From: Pollutiaquabacter aromativorans
GTDB taxonomy: Bacteria > Bacteroidota > Bacteroidia > AKYH767-A > 2013-40CM-41-45
Direction: 5' to 3'
DNA: 64,000 nt
Assembly (NCBI GenBank): GCA_049177215.1
Contig: CP185379.1
Coordinates: 2,976,001 to 3,040,000 of the forward strand
Made by a program: the position numbers and the translations under genes. The notes under the pieces are model-generated. The model was not told the origin of the DNA and searched no databases. It saw nothing but the letters and a program-made list of their open reading frames with translations. Positions 1 to 9,403 of this stretch are shown piece after piece; within the stretch, counting starts at the first letter, position 1; the number at the start of each line of letters is the position of its first letter.

Positions 1-585
1 TTGTACACCGCTTATCCTGATCTGCGAACCGTGGTTGCTCCGCTTACCGAAAAAGAGCCGTGGGTTACGAATGATTATGCCGGCTGTTTCTCGCTGTTAC
101 GATTGACCAAGGCGATGTGCAATCGCTATGGCGCCAAATTCTATTTCTACGAGGGTTGGATGGGGAAGAATTATTCCAATCCCCAGGCGGCAGTAGATTC
201 CATGGTGTACTATTGTGACGGTATATTCCTGTCGAACTACGTCAGCACGGCAGACTATCTCTCAACCGCGCCGGGTTATGGCAAGTGGGACAACAGGATC
301 AAGTACCGACTCGATCAGGGATCTTCCACTTACGGCGGGATTACCAAGGCAGCCAAGAAGTTCAACAAGCTCGATTATCCGATCATCGAACTGCAATCAC
401 TCCAACAGTCGTTCCTTTTCTCGATCTATGCTACCACGGGATCTTATCGGTCCTTTTATGGAGGCTTGTATAACGACGCGAAATCGCTTTACAATGCATC
501 AAATTCAGACGTCTTAAAGTACACCGAGCTCAGAGGTAAGAGTTTGTTTTATCACCCGTACGTACTGCAAGCACAGCCGAATTGA
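1..585 (+). CDS. Unknown protein, 5' end cut by window edge
   Basis: The frame is open from the first base to a TGA at 583-585, so the start lies outside the window. The visible 194 residues are rich in Tyr, Ser and Asn (for example YFYEGWMGKNYSNP) and show no membrane segment or motif I recognise. The composition would suit an exported protein, but no signal peptide or sorting domain can be seen. It is followed by a strong hairpin terminator at 642-690. I do not recognise the family. Confidence 0.55.
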   Translation: MYTAYPDLRTVVAPLTEKEPWVTNDYAGCFSLLRLTKAMCNRYGAKFYFYEGWMGKNYSNPQAAVDSMVYYCDGIFLSNYVSTADYLSTAPGYGKWDNRIKYRLDQGSSTYGGITKAAKKFNKLDYPIIELQSLQQSFLFSIYATTGSYRSFYGGLYNDAKSLYNASNSDVLKYTELRGKSLFYHPYVLQAQPN

Positions 586-641
586 TTCGGAGTGTACCAG
601 GACGGATCCGAAGATTCATCTTCATCGTCTGTAGTTTTAAG

Positions 642-690
642 ACCGGGTGGATGTTTCCAATAGCTGGAAACATCCACCCGGTTCTTTTCT
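642..690 (+). terminator. Rho-independent terminator with 18-bp perfect stem
   Basis: Arms 642-659 and 665-682 are perfect reverse complements around a 5-base loop (660-664), followed by a T-rich stretch at 683-690. It lies about 55 bases after the stop of the first gene. The stem is unusually long for an intrinsic terminator. Confidence 0.85.
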
Positions 691-778
691 ACATGCAAGC
701 AGCCGGTTTTTAACGGGGATTCATGCGCTACCGTTACCCTAGATGACTTTTAGCATATCCGGCCCTTGCCGGCTGCCG

Positions 779-786
779 TACATTTG
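779..786 (+). promoter_or_regulatory. Bacteroidota -7 box (TACATTTG)
   Basis: Matches TAnnTTTG and ends 17 bases before the ATG at 804, a usual distance in this phylum. No clear -33 TTTG is seen. Confidence 0.55.
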
Positions 787-803
787 CATTAGTAAAATAC
801 ACT

Positions 804-1016
804 ATGAAATCCCGTTCCGACCTCGTCAAAGCCATAACACGTACGCGCGATCTGATCAAGATCACGACACAGGAAGTAGGCGAGCTATATCTTGAGTACC
901 TGGAAACCCGTACCGAGCCCTTGCTCGAAACCGCACGACAGAAAGCCGTTTTCATCGGACAACTCAAAACCCGGGTTACCGAATTGGAGAACGCGTTCCT
1001 GACGGCCGATCATTGA
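804..1016 (+). CDS. Small helical protein of 70 residues, unknown function
   Basis: Begins with ATG behind a TAnnTTTG box and ends at TGA. The 70-residue product is charged and predicted to be almost wholly alpha-helical, with heptad-like hydrophobic spacing (LIKITTQEVGELYLEYLE), so a small coiled-coil protein is likely. It has no Cys, signal peptide or membrane segment. It stands alone between a terminator and the alkD-like gene. I cannot name a family. Confidence 0.6.
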   Translation: MKSRSDLVKAITRTRDLIKITTQEVGELYLEYLETRTEPLLETARQKAVFIGQLKTRVTELENAFLTADH

Positions 1017-1073
1017 TTCAGGGTTTTAATTGGTTAAAGGTTTTTCGTGATAACACATTTTCGTTATCGTTTT

Positions 1074-1107
1074 TCCTCTGTGCGCACTTTGTGTCCTGCG
1101 TGGTTAA
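1074..1107. repeat. Degenerate CTCTGTG-type intergenic repeat
   Basis: Three imperfect units with period near 10 (CTCTGTG, CTTTGTG, CCTGCGTG). They resemble the repeats around both insertion sequences at 9-13 kb. Confidence 0.45.
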
Positions 1108-1173
1108 GTCCCTGATGAATCTTTGCTTCGATCAGCTAACGATTTACTCGGTTCCTTTTAGGAAATTCGTGGC

Positions 1174-1852
1174 GTGAAAGCACCACACCCCGCCCTTTCC
1201 CGACTGGCCACCATCTATCGATCTTCCGGCGATGCCGTCGTAGCCGCAGGCATGTCGGCTTACATGAAAGGATTATTCCCCTTTGCCGGCATCAAGAAGC
1301 CGCAACGGGCGGAATTGTCGAAGCCGTTTTTTACCGAGCTGAAGAACCTGGATGCCGACACGATGCGGGCTTCGGTGCGCTGGCTGTGGAAACAACCCGA
1401 ACGCGAGTTCCAGTACTTCGCGATGGAGTTGTTGTGGAAGCATAAGAAGACCTGGGACGACGGGTATCTCGACCTCTTCGAAGAACTCGTGCTGACGAAG
1501 TCGTGGTGGGACACGGTCGACTTCATCGCGGCCACGCTGGTCGGGCATTTTTTCGCAAAGCACCCGAAGCGCATCGCCGCGACGACGAAGGCCTGGTGCG
1601 CTTCCGAAAACATGTGGCTCAACCGGACGGCCATCCTCTTCCAGCTCAAGTACAAGGACAAGACCGATTTCGCGCTGTTGCAGCGCCTCATCCAGCCGCA
1701 TCGCGGATCGAAGGAGTTCTTCCACCAGAAGGCGATCGGCTGGAGCCTTGCGGCAGTACGCCTACACCGACCCGAAGGCGGTCGTTGCTTATGTGAAACG
1801 TACCGAGCTGAAGCCTTTGAGCCGGCGGGAGGCGATGAAGCACCTTGCTTGA
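1174..1852 (+). pseudogene. AlkD-like DNA alkylation repair protein, frameshifted near C-terminus
   Basis: HEAT-like DNA glycosylases of the AlkD family excise alkylated bases. The GTG at 1174 opens a reading with the family's helical repeats and the segment SWWDTVDFIA around residues 109-118, which holds the Trp and Asp of the active-site region. After IGWSL the frame is lost at about 1747-1750. Dropping one T restores a natural C-terminus (RQYAYTDPKAVVAYVK, then LSRREAMKHLA) ending at TGA 1850-1852. Without the correction the frame runs into repeat DNA to 1935. It is either a recent pseudogene or an assembly indel; the rest looks intact, which favours an indel. Confidence 0.75.
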
Positions 1853-1883
1853 GTCACTTGCTTTTCGTTACATTTTACAATAG

Positions 1884-1920
1884 CACACGGAATACACGGA
1901 TATCACGGATTTACACGGAT
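1884..1920. repeat. ACACGGAT-type short tandem repeat
   Basis: Four imperfect units of CACGGAnnn with period 9-10. The same motif recurs at 24415-24450 and, inverted, at 53925-53952. Confidence 0.65.
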
Positions 1921-2002
1921 CTCGATAGTCTTTAGCGAAGATTAACATGCATGGGACCCGCATTAACCTATCATTAACCGGCATGACCTGCTGGAACGAA
2001 CG

Positions 2003-2010
2003 TAGGTTTG
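2003..2010 (+). promoter_or_regulatory. Bacteroidota -7 box (TAGGTTTG)
   Basis: Perfect TAnnTTTG. It supports the start at ATG 2034, because an in-frame start at 1947 would lie upstream of the promoter. Confidence 0.65.
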
Positions 2011-2033
2011 GTAACACCATTCCCTCCCCATCC

Positions 2034-4467
2034 ATGCATACCCGTCTTGTTTTCCTCCTCTTCCTGCTTCTGCCTTTATTGAGCTTCGCCCGGACCAACC
2101 GGACGGTATCCGGCATCCTTCAGGGTCCCGACAAGCAGCCCCTCGCCTACGCCACCGTGATGCTCCTGCAATCGGCCGACAGCAGCCTGGTCAAGGGCGC
2201 CATCACCGACGAGCAGGGCGCGTACCGTTTCGACGACCTGCAACCCGGCCGTTACCGCGTCAAGGCCTCCCAGATCGGCATGGAGACGACCCTGTCGGGC
2301 GAGTTCGAAGTGACGGAGACCGGCACCGGGCAGCAACTTCCCACGCTCGTGATGGGCGGCAAGTCGATCCAGCTCAAGGAAGCGACCATCGCGGGCGAGA
2401 AGCCCCTCTTCGAACACCGCGTCGACAAGATCGTGGTGAACGTGGAGAACAGCATCGTGAACGCGGGCGGCACCGCCCTGGAGATCCTGCAGAAGTCGCC
2501 CGGCGTCACCGTCGACAACAACGGCACCATCTCCCTGCGCGGCAAACAGGGCGTGCTCGTGATGATGGACGGCAAGCCGACCTACCTCAGCGCGCAGGAA
2601 CTCTACAACATGCTGCGCAACATGCCGGCCGACCAGCTCGCGCAGATCGAGATCATCACCAACCCTTCCGCCAAGTACGACGCGGCCGGCACCACGGGGA
2701 TCGTCAACATCCGCCTGCGCAAGAACCGCAACTACGGCACCAACGGCGACCTGCGCACGAGCTATGGGCAGGGCCGTTACCTCGACTACGGCTTCGGCGG
2801 CAGCCTCAACCACCGCAACAAACTCTTCAACGCCTACGGCAGCTACGACTACGGCAATGGCTTCTATTTCGAAAGCACCGAGCTGCAGCGACGTTTCCGC
2901 GACGGGAACTTCATTTCGACCTTCAGGCAGGACAACTACGACAAAGGCGAATACATCAACCACAACTTCCGCGGCGGCCTGGACGTCACTCTGGCGCCGA
3001 AGCACACGATCGGAGTCCTGGTGCGCGGCACCTACAACACCGGCGAGAACCACAACCGCAGCGTGACCGACATCCTCAACGGCTCCGGACATCGCCGACT
3101 CGGGCTACGTCACGCGCAACGACAACAGCAGCGAGTGGAACAACCTCAACGGGAATTTCAACTACCGCTGGGCGATCGACAGCGCCGGACAGGAGCTGAG
3201 CCTCGACGCCGACCTCGGTCGCTTCGACAACAAGGCCGACTTCAACTTCTACACCGACCATTACGACTACACTGAACCGCGCCAACGACTGGGTGGAGCG
3301 CTCCTACAACCGGCAACCCGCGGTGATCGACATCCGCACGGCGAAGGTCGACTACGTGAAACCGATCGGCAAGAAGTCGCGCTTCGAAGCCGGGGCCAAG
3401 ATCAGCGACGTGGATACCGACAGCGACGTGCGCTTCTTCAACATCGTAAACGGCGCCGACGTGGTGGACACCGGTAAGACGAACCATTTCGTGTACGAGG
3501 AGACGATCCGCGCCGGCTACATCAACGGCACGACCGAGTTCGGCAAGGTGGGCGTGCAGCTCGGCCTGCGCGCGGAGCAGACCATCGCGAAGGGCACCCA
3601 GCAAGTGAACAACTCCACCTTCTCGCGCGACTACACCCAGTTGTTCCCCACCGCCTTCCTGACGTACACGTTCAACGACACGCACCAGGTACACGTATCG
3701 TACGGCCGGCGCATCGACCGACCGGCGTACCAGCAGCTCAATCCGTTCAAGTTCTACCTGGACCCGTACACCTACCAGGAAGGCAACCCCCTCCTGATGC
3801 CGCAGCTCACCAACTTCTACGAAGTCGGCTACACCTTCCTGCAACGCTACTCGGTCAACCTGAACTTCAGCCGGACGCACGACGCGATGACGCAGATCAC
3901 GCGGCAGATCGATTCGCTGCGGACCACCTACGTCATCACGGAAAACCTGCAGACGAACGACAACCTGAGCGTGAACCTCAACCTGCCCTTCCAGCCGTTC
4001 GCCTGGTGGGAGATGAACAACAACCTGACCGTGTACAACACCCGCTTCAAAGGGCCGAGTTCGGCGGGGAACGTGGACGTGGCGCGTACGGCGGTCTCGT
4101 TCAACACCAACCACGCGATCCGCTTACCGAAGGACTGGGCCTTGGAGGTGAACGGTTATTTCAACAGCGCCTCGGTCTGGGGCACCTGGATGGTGCGGCC
4201 GTTCGGGTCGCATGTCGATGGGCTTTCCGCAAGCAGTTACTCGACGGCAGGGTGACGCTGCGCATCAACGTGAACGATCCGTTCTGGACGGACCGCATCC
4301 GCTCCACGGTGCGCATGGAGAACATCGACGCGCAGTTCAACCGCTTTTACGACAGCCGCTTCGTGCGCCTCCATGTATCCTGGAAATTCGGGAAACAGAC
4401 GGTGGCCGGCAACCGCCAACGCCGCACCAGCGCCGAAGAAGAACAGAACCGGATCCAGCGGCGGTAA
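2034..4467 (+). pseudogene. Outer-membrane beta-barrel receptor (CarboxypepD-like, plug, barrel), several frameshifts
   Basis: The start at 2034 gives a signal peptide (MHTRLVFLLFLLLPLLSFA). A CarboxypepD regulatory-like Ig domain follows (about residues 20-105), then a TonB plug domain (LEILQKSPGVTVDNNG, IEIITNPSAKYDA), then a long barrel rich in aromatic strands ending near VSWKFGKQ. The order matches the outer-membrane beta-barrel family often labelled TonB-dependent receptor; the substrate cannot be told. The reading breaks at about 3082-3090, 3268-3275 and 4205-4230 (probably two indels in the last), each fixed by a one-base shift into a frame that continues the barrel. Four small indels in one otherwise well-preserved gene suggest sequence errors as much as decay. 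Confidence 0.75.
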
Positions 4468-4560
4468 GCGGTTCGTCCGCTTATGAATTGCACACGGATT
4501 CACCAGGCCATTCGTGGCAATGAATATGATCGCTCCGGCTTTTCAACCGGTCTGGACGAG

Positions 4561-5553
4561 TCACTGCTCGCCGAGCTTCGCGAGCGAGCCTTTGAGGTGG
4601 TTGATCACGTTGACCTCCACGGCGTCGATCGCCTTGCGGTCGGCCAGGTAGCAGGAGACCCAGTCGGTCAGGTGGATGAGGTAGAGCGAGCGTTCCAGCA
4701 TCGAATCCCCGCGCGACCAGATCTCCCGGATGTGCGGCGTGCGCTGCGCGATGATCTCCTTGTTGATCTCGATGCGCGCCTGCGAACGGTAGTAGTCCGT
4801 GCTGTTGCGCAGGATCACGACGGCACACTCTTCGTGTTGTTCGGCCCAGCCCACCAGTTCGTTGTGGTTCATCTCGGGGATGATGTGGTGCCAGCAGAGC
4901 ATCTTGGAGTTCTCGTTGATCTGCTGCCGGAAGCGCGTGGCCACGCCGTTGTAACCGTCGACCGCGTAGATCACCGGCAGTTTGCCGAAAAGAAAATCGG
5001 TGACTTCCTGCGCCTCGGACTTGATGGCCGCTTCTTCCATACGCATCCGGTCGATCGAAGCCCGGAGCTGCGCGACGAACGCGCCGCCGATGAGTCCTTT
5101 CTTATGCAGGATGAAAAAGAGCTGCGTGAGCGAATAACCGAGACAGGAACGTGGCGGGTTGCCGCCGGGGATGAGGACGAGGTCGAGCCCGTGCTCGCGT
5201 GCGCGTTCGGCCACGCTGCCGCCGGAGGTGATGCAACTGATCTGCGCGCCTTTCTCCAGCGCGGCGTCCATGGCCTGCAGGGTCTCTTCGGTATTACCCG
5301 AATACGACGACACGATCACGAGCGTCTCCGGTCCGGTGAAAGCCGGCAGGAAATAATCCTTGTTGACGGTGACGGGTACCGGGCATTCGTTCGCGACGAT
5401 CTCGGACACGATGGTGCCGCCGATACCCGAACCGCCCAGTCCGGTGATGATGACATTGCGGATGGGGCGAATGGGACGGGAAATGCTGGCCTGCTCGCCA
5501 ATGCGCAGGGCTTCTTCCAACTGCTCGGGGAATCGCTGTACGAGATCTTTCAT
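4561..5553 (-). CDS. Bifunctional phosphoglucose/phosphomannose isomerase family protein
   Basis: A 330-residue protein with two SIS (sugar isomerase) domains. The first has the phosphate-binding segment ITGLGGSGIGG at about residues 35-45 and SSYSGNTEET near 90. The second has the typical PEMNHNELVGW at about 220. Length and motifs match the archaeal/Bacteroidota bifunctional PGI/PMI family, which interconverts fructose-6-phosphate with glucose-6-phosphate or mannose-6-phosphate in the cytoplasm. It is transcribed divergently from lysS and has its own TAnnTTTG box at 5592-5585. No frame problem is seen. Confidence 0.88.
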   Translation of the reverse strand: MKDLVQRFPEQLEEALRIGEQASISRPIRPIRNVIITGLGGSGIGGTIVSEIVANECPVPVTVNKDYFLPAFTGPETLVIVSSYSGNTEETLQAMDAALEKGAQISCITSGGSVAERAREHGLDLVLIPGGNPPRSCLGYSLTQLFFILHKKGLIGGAFVAQLRASIDRMRMEEAAIKSEAQEVTDFLFGKLPVIYAVDGYNGVATRFRQQINENSKMLCWHHIIPEMNHNELVGWAEQHEECAVVILRNSTDYYRSQARIEINKEIIAQRTPHIREIWSRGDSMLERSLYLIHLTDWVSCYLADRKAIDAVEVNVINHLKGSLAKLGEQ

Positions 5554-5584
5554 GACTATTAATGGAGTCCGGCGTATACGGCCG

Positions 5585-5592
5585 CAAAGGTA
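5585..5592 (-). promoter_or_regulatory. Bacteroidota -7 box (TACCTTTG, minus strand)
   Basis: CAAAGGTA on the plus strand, 31 bases upstream of the isomerase ATG at 5553. Confidence 0.6.
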
Positions 5593-5666
5593 GGGGGTTA
5601 CCGATTCCGGGCCGAACGCGCGTTGCGTGGACTTGTTGCAATTTATTGATTCTGTATCGATTAACG

Positions 5667-5699
5667 TTTTGAGCCATCCGGCCTGAACCGCTATCTTTG
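5667..5699 (+). promoter_or_regulatory. lysS promoter (-33 TTTTG, -7 TATCTTTG)
   Basis: TTTTG at 5667-5671 and TATCTTTG at 5692-5699 with a 20-base spacer fit the Bacteroidota sigma-factor consensus. Transcription would start near 5705, giving a leader of only about 10 bases and making ATG 5715 the start. Confidence 0.7.
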
Positions 5700-5714
5700 C
5701 GAAAATTTCGCAGC

Positions 5715-7259
5715 ATGGAATTGCACGAGCAGGAACAGATCCGCCGCCAGAAGTTGGACGAACTCCAAAAACACGGCTACCAGGCCTATCCGGCCGACGC
5801 CTGGCCGGTCACCGTCAGCGCCCGCCAGATCCTCGACGGCTTCGACGCCAACCCCGACGGTTTCAAGGAGATGAGCTATGCCGGCCGGATCATGAGCGTA
5901 CGCGACATGGGCAAGGCCCTGTTCGCAGTGCTGCAGGACGCCTCCGGACGCATCCAGATCTACGTTCGCCGCGACGACATCTGTCCGGGCGAGGATAAAT
6001 CGGATTACGATTTCCTGGTGAAGAAGATGCTCGACATCGGCGACATCATCGGGATCAAGGGCTTCGTGTTCCGCACGAAGATGGGCGAGATCACCATCCA
6101 CGCCACCGCCGTCAAGTTGCTTTCCAAGTCACTGCGTCCGTTGCCGATCGTGAAGCAGGACGCCGACGGCAATGTGCACGACGCCTTTACCGATCCGGAG
6201 CAGCGCTACCGGATGCGGTACGTGGACCTCATCGTGAACCCGCAGGTGCGCGAGACATTTGTGAAGCGTACGCAACTCGTCAACTCGATGCGTTCGTTCC
6301 TGAACACCCGCGGCTACCTCGAGGTGGAGACGCCGATCCTGCAACCGCTCTACGGCGGCGCGGCGGCGCGGCCATTCAAGACGCACCACAACACGCTCGA
6401 CATGACGCTGTACCTGCGTATCGCGAACGAGTTGTACCTCAAGCGCCTCATCGTGGGCGGCTACGACGGGGTGTACGAGTTCTCGAAGGACTTCCGGAAC
6501 GAAGGCATGAGCCGGTTCCACAACCCGGAGTTCACCCAGATGGAACTCTACGTCGCTTACCAGGACTACGAATGGATGATGAACCTGGTGGAAGAGATGG
6601 TCGAGAAGATCGCACTCGACCTACACGGCAAGACCGAGGTGCAGGTGGGTGAACACGTGATCAACTTCCAGCGTCCGTGGAAGCGCTATACGATGTACGG
6701 CGCGATCGCGCACTATACAGGCATCGACATCTCCGGGATGGACGAAGCCGAACTGCGCAAGACGGCGCGGAGCATCGGCATTCATGTGGACGATACGATG
6801 GGCCGCGGTAAGCTGATTGACGAGATCTTCGGAGAGAAAGTGGAAGCGCACCTGATCCAGCCGACCTTCATCACCGACTATCCGCTGGAGATGAGTCCGC
6901 TTGCGAAGCAGCACCGCTCCAAGCCGGGGCTGGTGGAGCGTTTCGAGGCGATCTGCAACGGCAAGGAGATCTGCAACGCCTTCTCCGAGCTCAACGATCC
7001 GCTCGACCAGCGCAAGCGCTTCGAGGACCAGCTCGAACTCGGCAAGCGTGGCGACGAAGAAGCCATGCAGCTCGACGAGGATTTCCTGCGCGCGCTCGAG
7101 TTCGGCATGCCGCCTACGGCAGGCCTGGGTATCGGCATCGACCGCCTGAGCATGATCATGACGAACAGTCATTCGATCCAGGACGTGCTCTTCTTCCCGG
7201 CCATGCGCCCGGAGAAGAAAGAAACGCCGGCAGAGGGCACCGAAGCCGTTTCGAGTTGA
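5715..7259 (+). CDS. lysS: Lysyl-tRNA synthetase, class II
   Basis: Charges tRNA-Lys in the cytoplasm. The 514-residue product has an N-terminal OB-fold anticodon-binding domain (about 50-150) and a class II catalytic core: motif 2 as FRNEGMSRFHNPEFTQMELY and motif 3 as GLGIGIDRL near the end, with ICNAFSELNDP before it. Length is normal for bacterial LysS. The ATG at 5715 is chosen because the promoter box ends at 5699; an in-frame TTG at 5697 overlaps that box. A hairpin terminator follows at 7280-7310. Confidence 0.97.
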   Translation: MELHEQEQIRRQKLDELQKHGYQAYPADAWPVTVSARQILDGFDANPDGFKEMSYAGRIMSVRDMGKALFAVLQDASGRIQIYVRRDDICPGEDKSDYDFLVKKMLDIGDIIGIKGFVFRTKMGEITIHATAVKLLSKSLRPLPIVKQDADGNVHDAFTDPEQRYRMRYVDLIVNPQVRETFVKRTQLVNSMRSFLNTRGYLEVETPILQPLYGGAAARPFKTHHNTLDMTLYLRIANELYLKRLIVGGYDGVYEFSKDFRNEGMSRFHNPEFTQMELYVAYQDYEWMMNLVEEMVEKIALDLHGKTEVQVGEHVINFQRPWKRYTMYGAIAHYTGIDISGMDEAELRKTARSIGIHVDDTMGRGKLIDEIFGEKVEAHLIQPTFITDYPLEMSPLAKQHRSKPGLVERFEAICNGKEICNAFSELNDPLDQRKRFEDQLELGKRGDEEAMQLDEDFLRALEFGMPPTAGLGIGIDRLSMIMTNSHSIQDVLFFPAMRPEKKETPAEGTEAVSS

Positions 7260-7279
7260 TTCATCATCAGAAAAAAGTC

Positions 7280-7310
7280 AAAAGGGCACCGAGCGTGCCC
7301 TTTTTTATTT
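7280..7310 (+). terminator. Intrinsic terminator after lysS
   Basis: Stem 7280-7289/7295-7304 (10 bp, AAAAGGGCAC with its complement), loop CGAGC, followed by TTTTTTATTT. Confidence 0.88.
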
Positions 7311-7352
7311 CCGGAAGCCGCTCCCTGCGACAAGGCTTGCGCGTCGATTCCG

Positions 7353-7360
7353 TATCTTTA
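7353..7360 (+). promoter_or_regulatory. Likely -7 box (TATCTTTA)
   Basis: One mismatch to TAnnTTTG, ending 7 bases before the ATG at 7368. Confidence 0.45.
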
Positions 7361-7367
7361 TGCTGCA

Positions 7368-9065
7368 ATGAAACCGATCCGTTTCCTGACCCTGTTCTTC
7401 ACCGCCCTCGCCCTGGCGGCGAACTTTTCCTGTTCCACCGTTTCCAAGACGCCGCTCACCGAAGCGCAACTGGAAACGAAGCTGCGGGAACATATCAGCA
7501 CACTCGCCAGCGACGCCTACGAGGGACGTGAAGCCGGCAGCGCCGGGGAAATCAAAGCGCGCGATTACATCGTGAAGTCGTTCAAGTCGGCGGGCCTGAA
7601 ACCGAAAGGCGAGAAAGGCTTCCTGCAGCCGTTCACCTTCACCGCCGGCGCGACCTTCGGTCCGGGCACACAGTTGTACGTGAACAACTACAGCTTCAAG
7701 GTCAACGACGACTTCACGCCGCTCCCCTACTCCGGCAACGGCGTCATCACCGGCTATGTGGCCCGGCTGGGCTACGGGATCGACGACAACAAACTCGGTC
7801 GTGAAGATTACAAAGGGAAGCTCAACATCGCCAAGAAGATCTTCGTGATGGAATCGGGTACGCCGGACGGCGCGAACCCGCACGGTAAGTTCGGCGAGTG
7901 GTCCGACTTGCGGAAGAAACTCGACATCGCGATCCAGCGCGGGGCCACGGCCGTGATCTTCATCAACAGCGACACAGCACAGGCGGATCCAAAAGCCGAC
8001 TTCGATCACCGCATCTCGCCGGTGAGCATTCCTGTACTGTTCGCGAAGGGCAAGGCAGCGGAACTGTTGCGCGACAGCATCGTGACGAACTGTACGGTCG
8101 GAGCCGAGGTGATCAAAGTGACGAAGGACGCTTATAATGTCTGCGGCTACATCGACAACGGCGCTGCCACGACGGTGGTGATCGGCGCGCACTACGATCA
8201 CCTGGGTTACGGGCACGAAGGCTCGCTTTACCGGGGTGAGCCGGCGATCCACAACGGCGCCGACGACAACGCGTCCGGCACGGCCGCCCTGATCGAGCTC
8301 GGCCGCGACCTGCGCATCCGCGGGCCGAAGCACAACAACTACCTGCTATTGGCCTTTTCCGGAGAAGAAAAGGGCCTGCTCGGTTCGAATTACTACGTGA
8401 AGCACCCGACGGTGGATCTCACGAAGGTGAACTACATGCTGAACATGGACATGGTCGGTCGCCTGAAAAAGGACGAGCCGGTGCTGATCCTGAGCGGCAC
8501 GGGCACGAGTCCGCGCTGGAAAACGCTGGTCGATTCGATCGAAACGGACCAGGTCGAGATCAAGGCGACGGAATCGGGTGTGGGGCCGAGCGATCATACG
8601 TCGTTCTATCTGCAGAATATTCCGGTGCTGCACTTTTTCAGCGGCACGCATGCCGATTACCACAAACCGAGCGACGACGAAGACAAGATCAATTACCCGG
8701 GCGCACTGGCGATCATCGGGATGATCCGCAAGACGATCGCGCTGGCGGACGGTTCGGGGAAGCTGGTGTTCACCAAGACGAAGGACGAGTCGAACGAGGA
8801 TGCGCCGAAATTCAAAGTGACCCTGGGTGTGGTGCCCGACTACGCGTTCGACGGCGAGGGCATGCGCATCGATGGCGTAAGTGACGGCAAGCCGGCGCAA
8901 AAAGCGGGGCTACTGGCCGGCGACGTAGTGGTCCAGATCGGCGACTACAAAGTGGTGGACATGATGTCCTACATGAAAGCCCTCGGCAAATTCACCAAAG
9001 GCGAAACCACCACCGTAAAAGTCAAACGCGGTGCGGAGATGTTGGAGAAATCGATTACGTTTTGA
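7368..9065 (+). CDS. M28 zinc aminopeptidase with PA and PDZ domains, lipoprotein
   Basis: A 565-residue secreted metallopeptidase expected to remove N-terminal residues from peptides. It opens with a hydrophobic signal ending in ANFSC, a plausible lipobox. A protease-associated (PA) insert occupies about residues 120-240. The M28 core carries the zinc ligands in AHYDHLG, HNGADDNASG, SGEEKGLLGS, NMDMVGR and the late His in SGTHADYHKPSDD. The last 90 residues form a PDZ domain (GVVPDYAFDGEGMRIDGV onward), a common fusion in Bacteroidota. All catalytic residues are present. It has its own promoter and appears monocistronic. Confidence 0.92.
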   Translation: MKPIRFLTLFFTALALAANFSCSTVSKTPLTEAQLETKLREHISTLASDAYEGREAGSAGEIKARDYIVKSFKSAGLKPKGEKGFLQPFTFTAGATFGPGTQLYVNNYSFKVNDDFTPLPYSGNGVITGYVARLGYGIDDNKLGREDYKGKLNIAKKIFVMESGTPDGANPHGKFGEWSDLRKKLDIAIQRGATAVIFINSDTAQADPKADFDHRISPVSIPVLFAKGKAAELLRDSIVTNCTVGAEVIKVTKDAYNVCGYIDNGAATTVVIGAHYDHLGYGHEGSLYRGEPAIHNGADDNASGTAALIELGRDLRIRGPKHNNYLLLAFSGEEKGLLGSNYYVKHPTVDLTKVNYMLNMDMVGRLKKDEPVLILSGTGTSPRWKTLVDSIETDQVEIKATESGVGPSDHTSFYLQNIPVLHFFSGTHADYHKPSDDEDKINYPGALAIIGMIRKTIALADGSGKLVFTKTKDESNEDAPKFKVTLGVVPDYAFDGEGMRIDGVSDGKPAQKAGLLAGDVVVQIGDYKVVDMMSYMKALGKFTKGETTTVKVKRGAEMLEKSITF

Positions 9066-9090
9066 GATTTCGCGCTTCGTATAAAAAAGG

Positions 9091-9136
9091 AGCACAGAGT
9101 CACGCAGAGGGCACACAGAGTTTCGCAGAGATTTGA
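9091..9136. repeat. CACAGAG-type intergenic repeat, left of first IS110 element
   Basis: Units CACAGAG, CGCAGAG, CACAGAG, CGCAGAG at roughly 10-base period. The matching motif resumes at 10531 on the far side of the insertion sequence. Confidence 0.65.
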
Positions 9137-9243
9137 ATTCTGCTCTGTGCTACTCGTACGTTAGCGCCATTCCTTAAAAGTAGGAAATTAGAGGCAAGGT
9201 TGATAAGTAAGGTGGCGGGAGGTGATCCGTGCCCAAGCAGTCC

Positions 9244-9297
9244 GTGAGACATGCTCTCACAGAGATATGCCCCCGTCATCTTCTTACTCTTTAGAGT
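9244..9297 (+). ncRNA. Possible bridge-RNA region of the first IS110 element
   Basis: Two hairpins sit in the non-coding left end, 9244-9249/9255-9260 (GTGAGA with its complement) and 9286-9290/9293-9297 (ACTCT with its complement). IS110 left ends are known to encode a structured bridge RNA with two binding loops. Here only position and hairpins support it; the loops cannot be assigned by eye. Confidence 0.35.
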
Positions 9298-9403
9298 CTG
9301 AACAGAATCCAAGGCGTCCTGGATGTCAGAGACAGCTTGAGTAGGTTACGAGTAAAGACGAGGGGGAGTATGCTTATCATCCGAGATCAAAACCCATTCA
9401 GTC

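Noticed and set aside
2076..3092. Long open frame of 338 codons on the minus strand opposite the receptor gene
   Set aside because: Its Val/Ala/Asp/His-rich composition is typical of an antisense shadow of a GC-rich gene. The plus strand has the signal peptide, plug and barrel.
4483..5562. Long plus-strand frame opposite the isomerase gene
   Set aside because: Antisense shadow; the minus strand encodes a clear SIS-domain enzyme with motifs.
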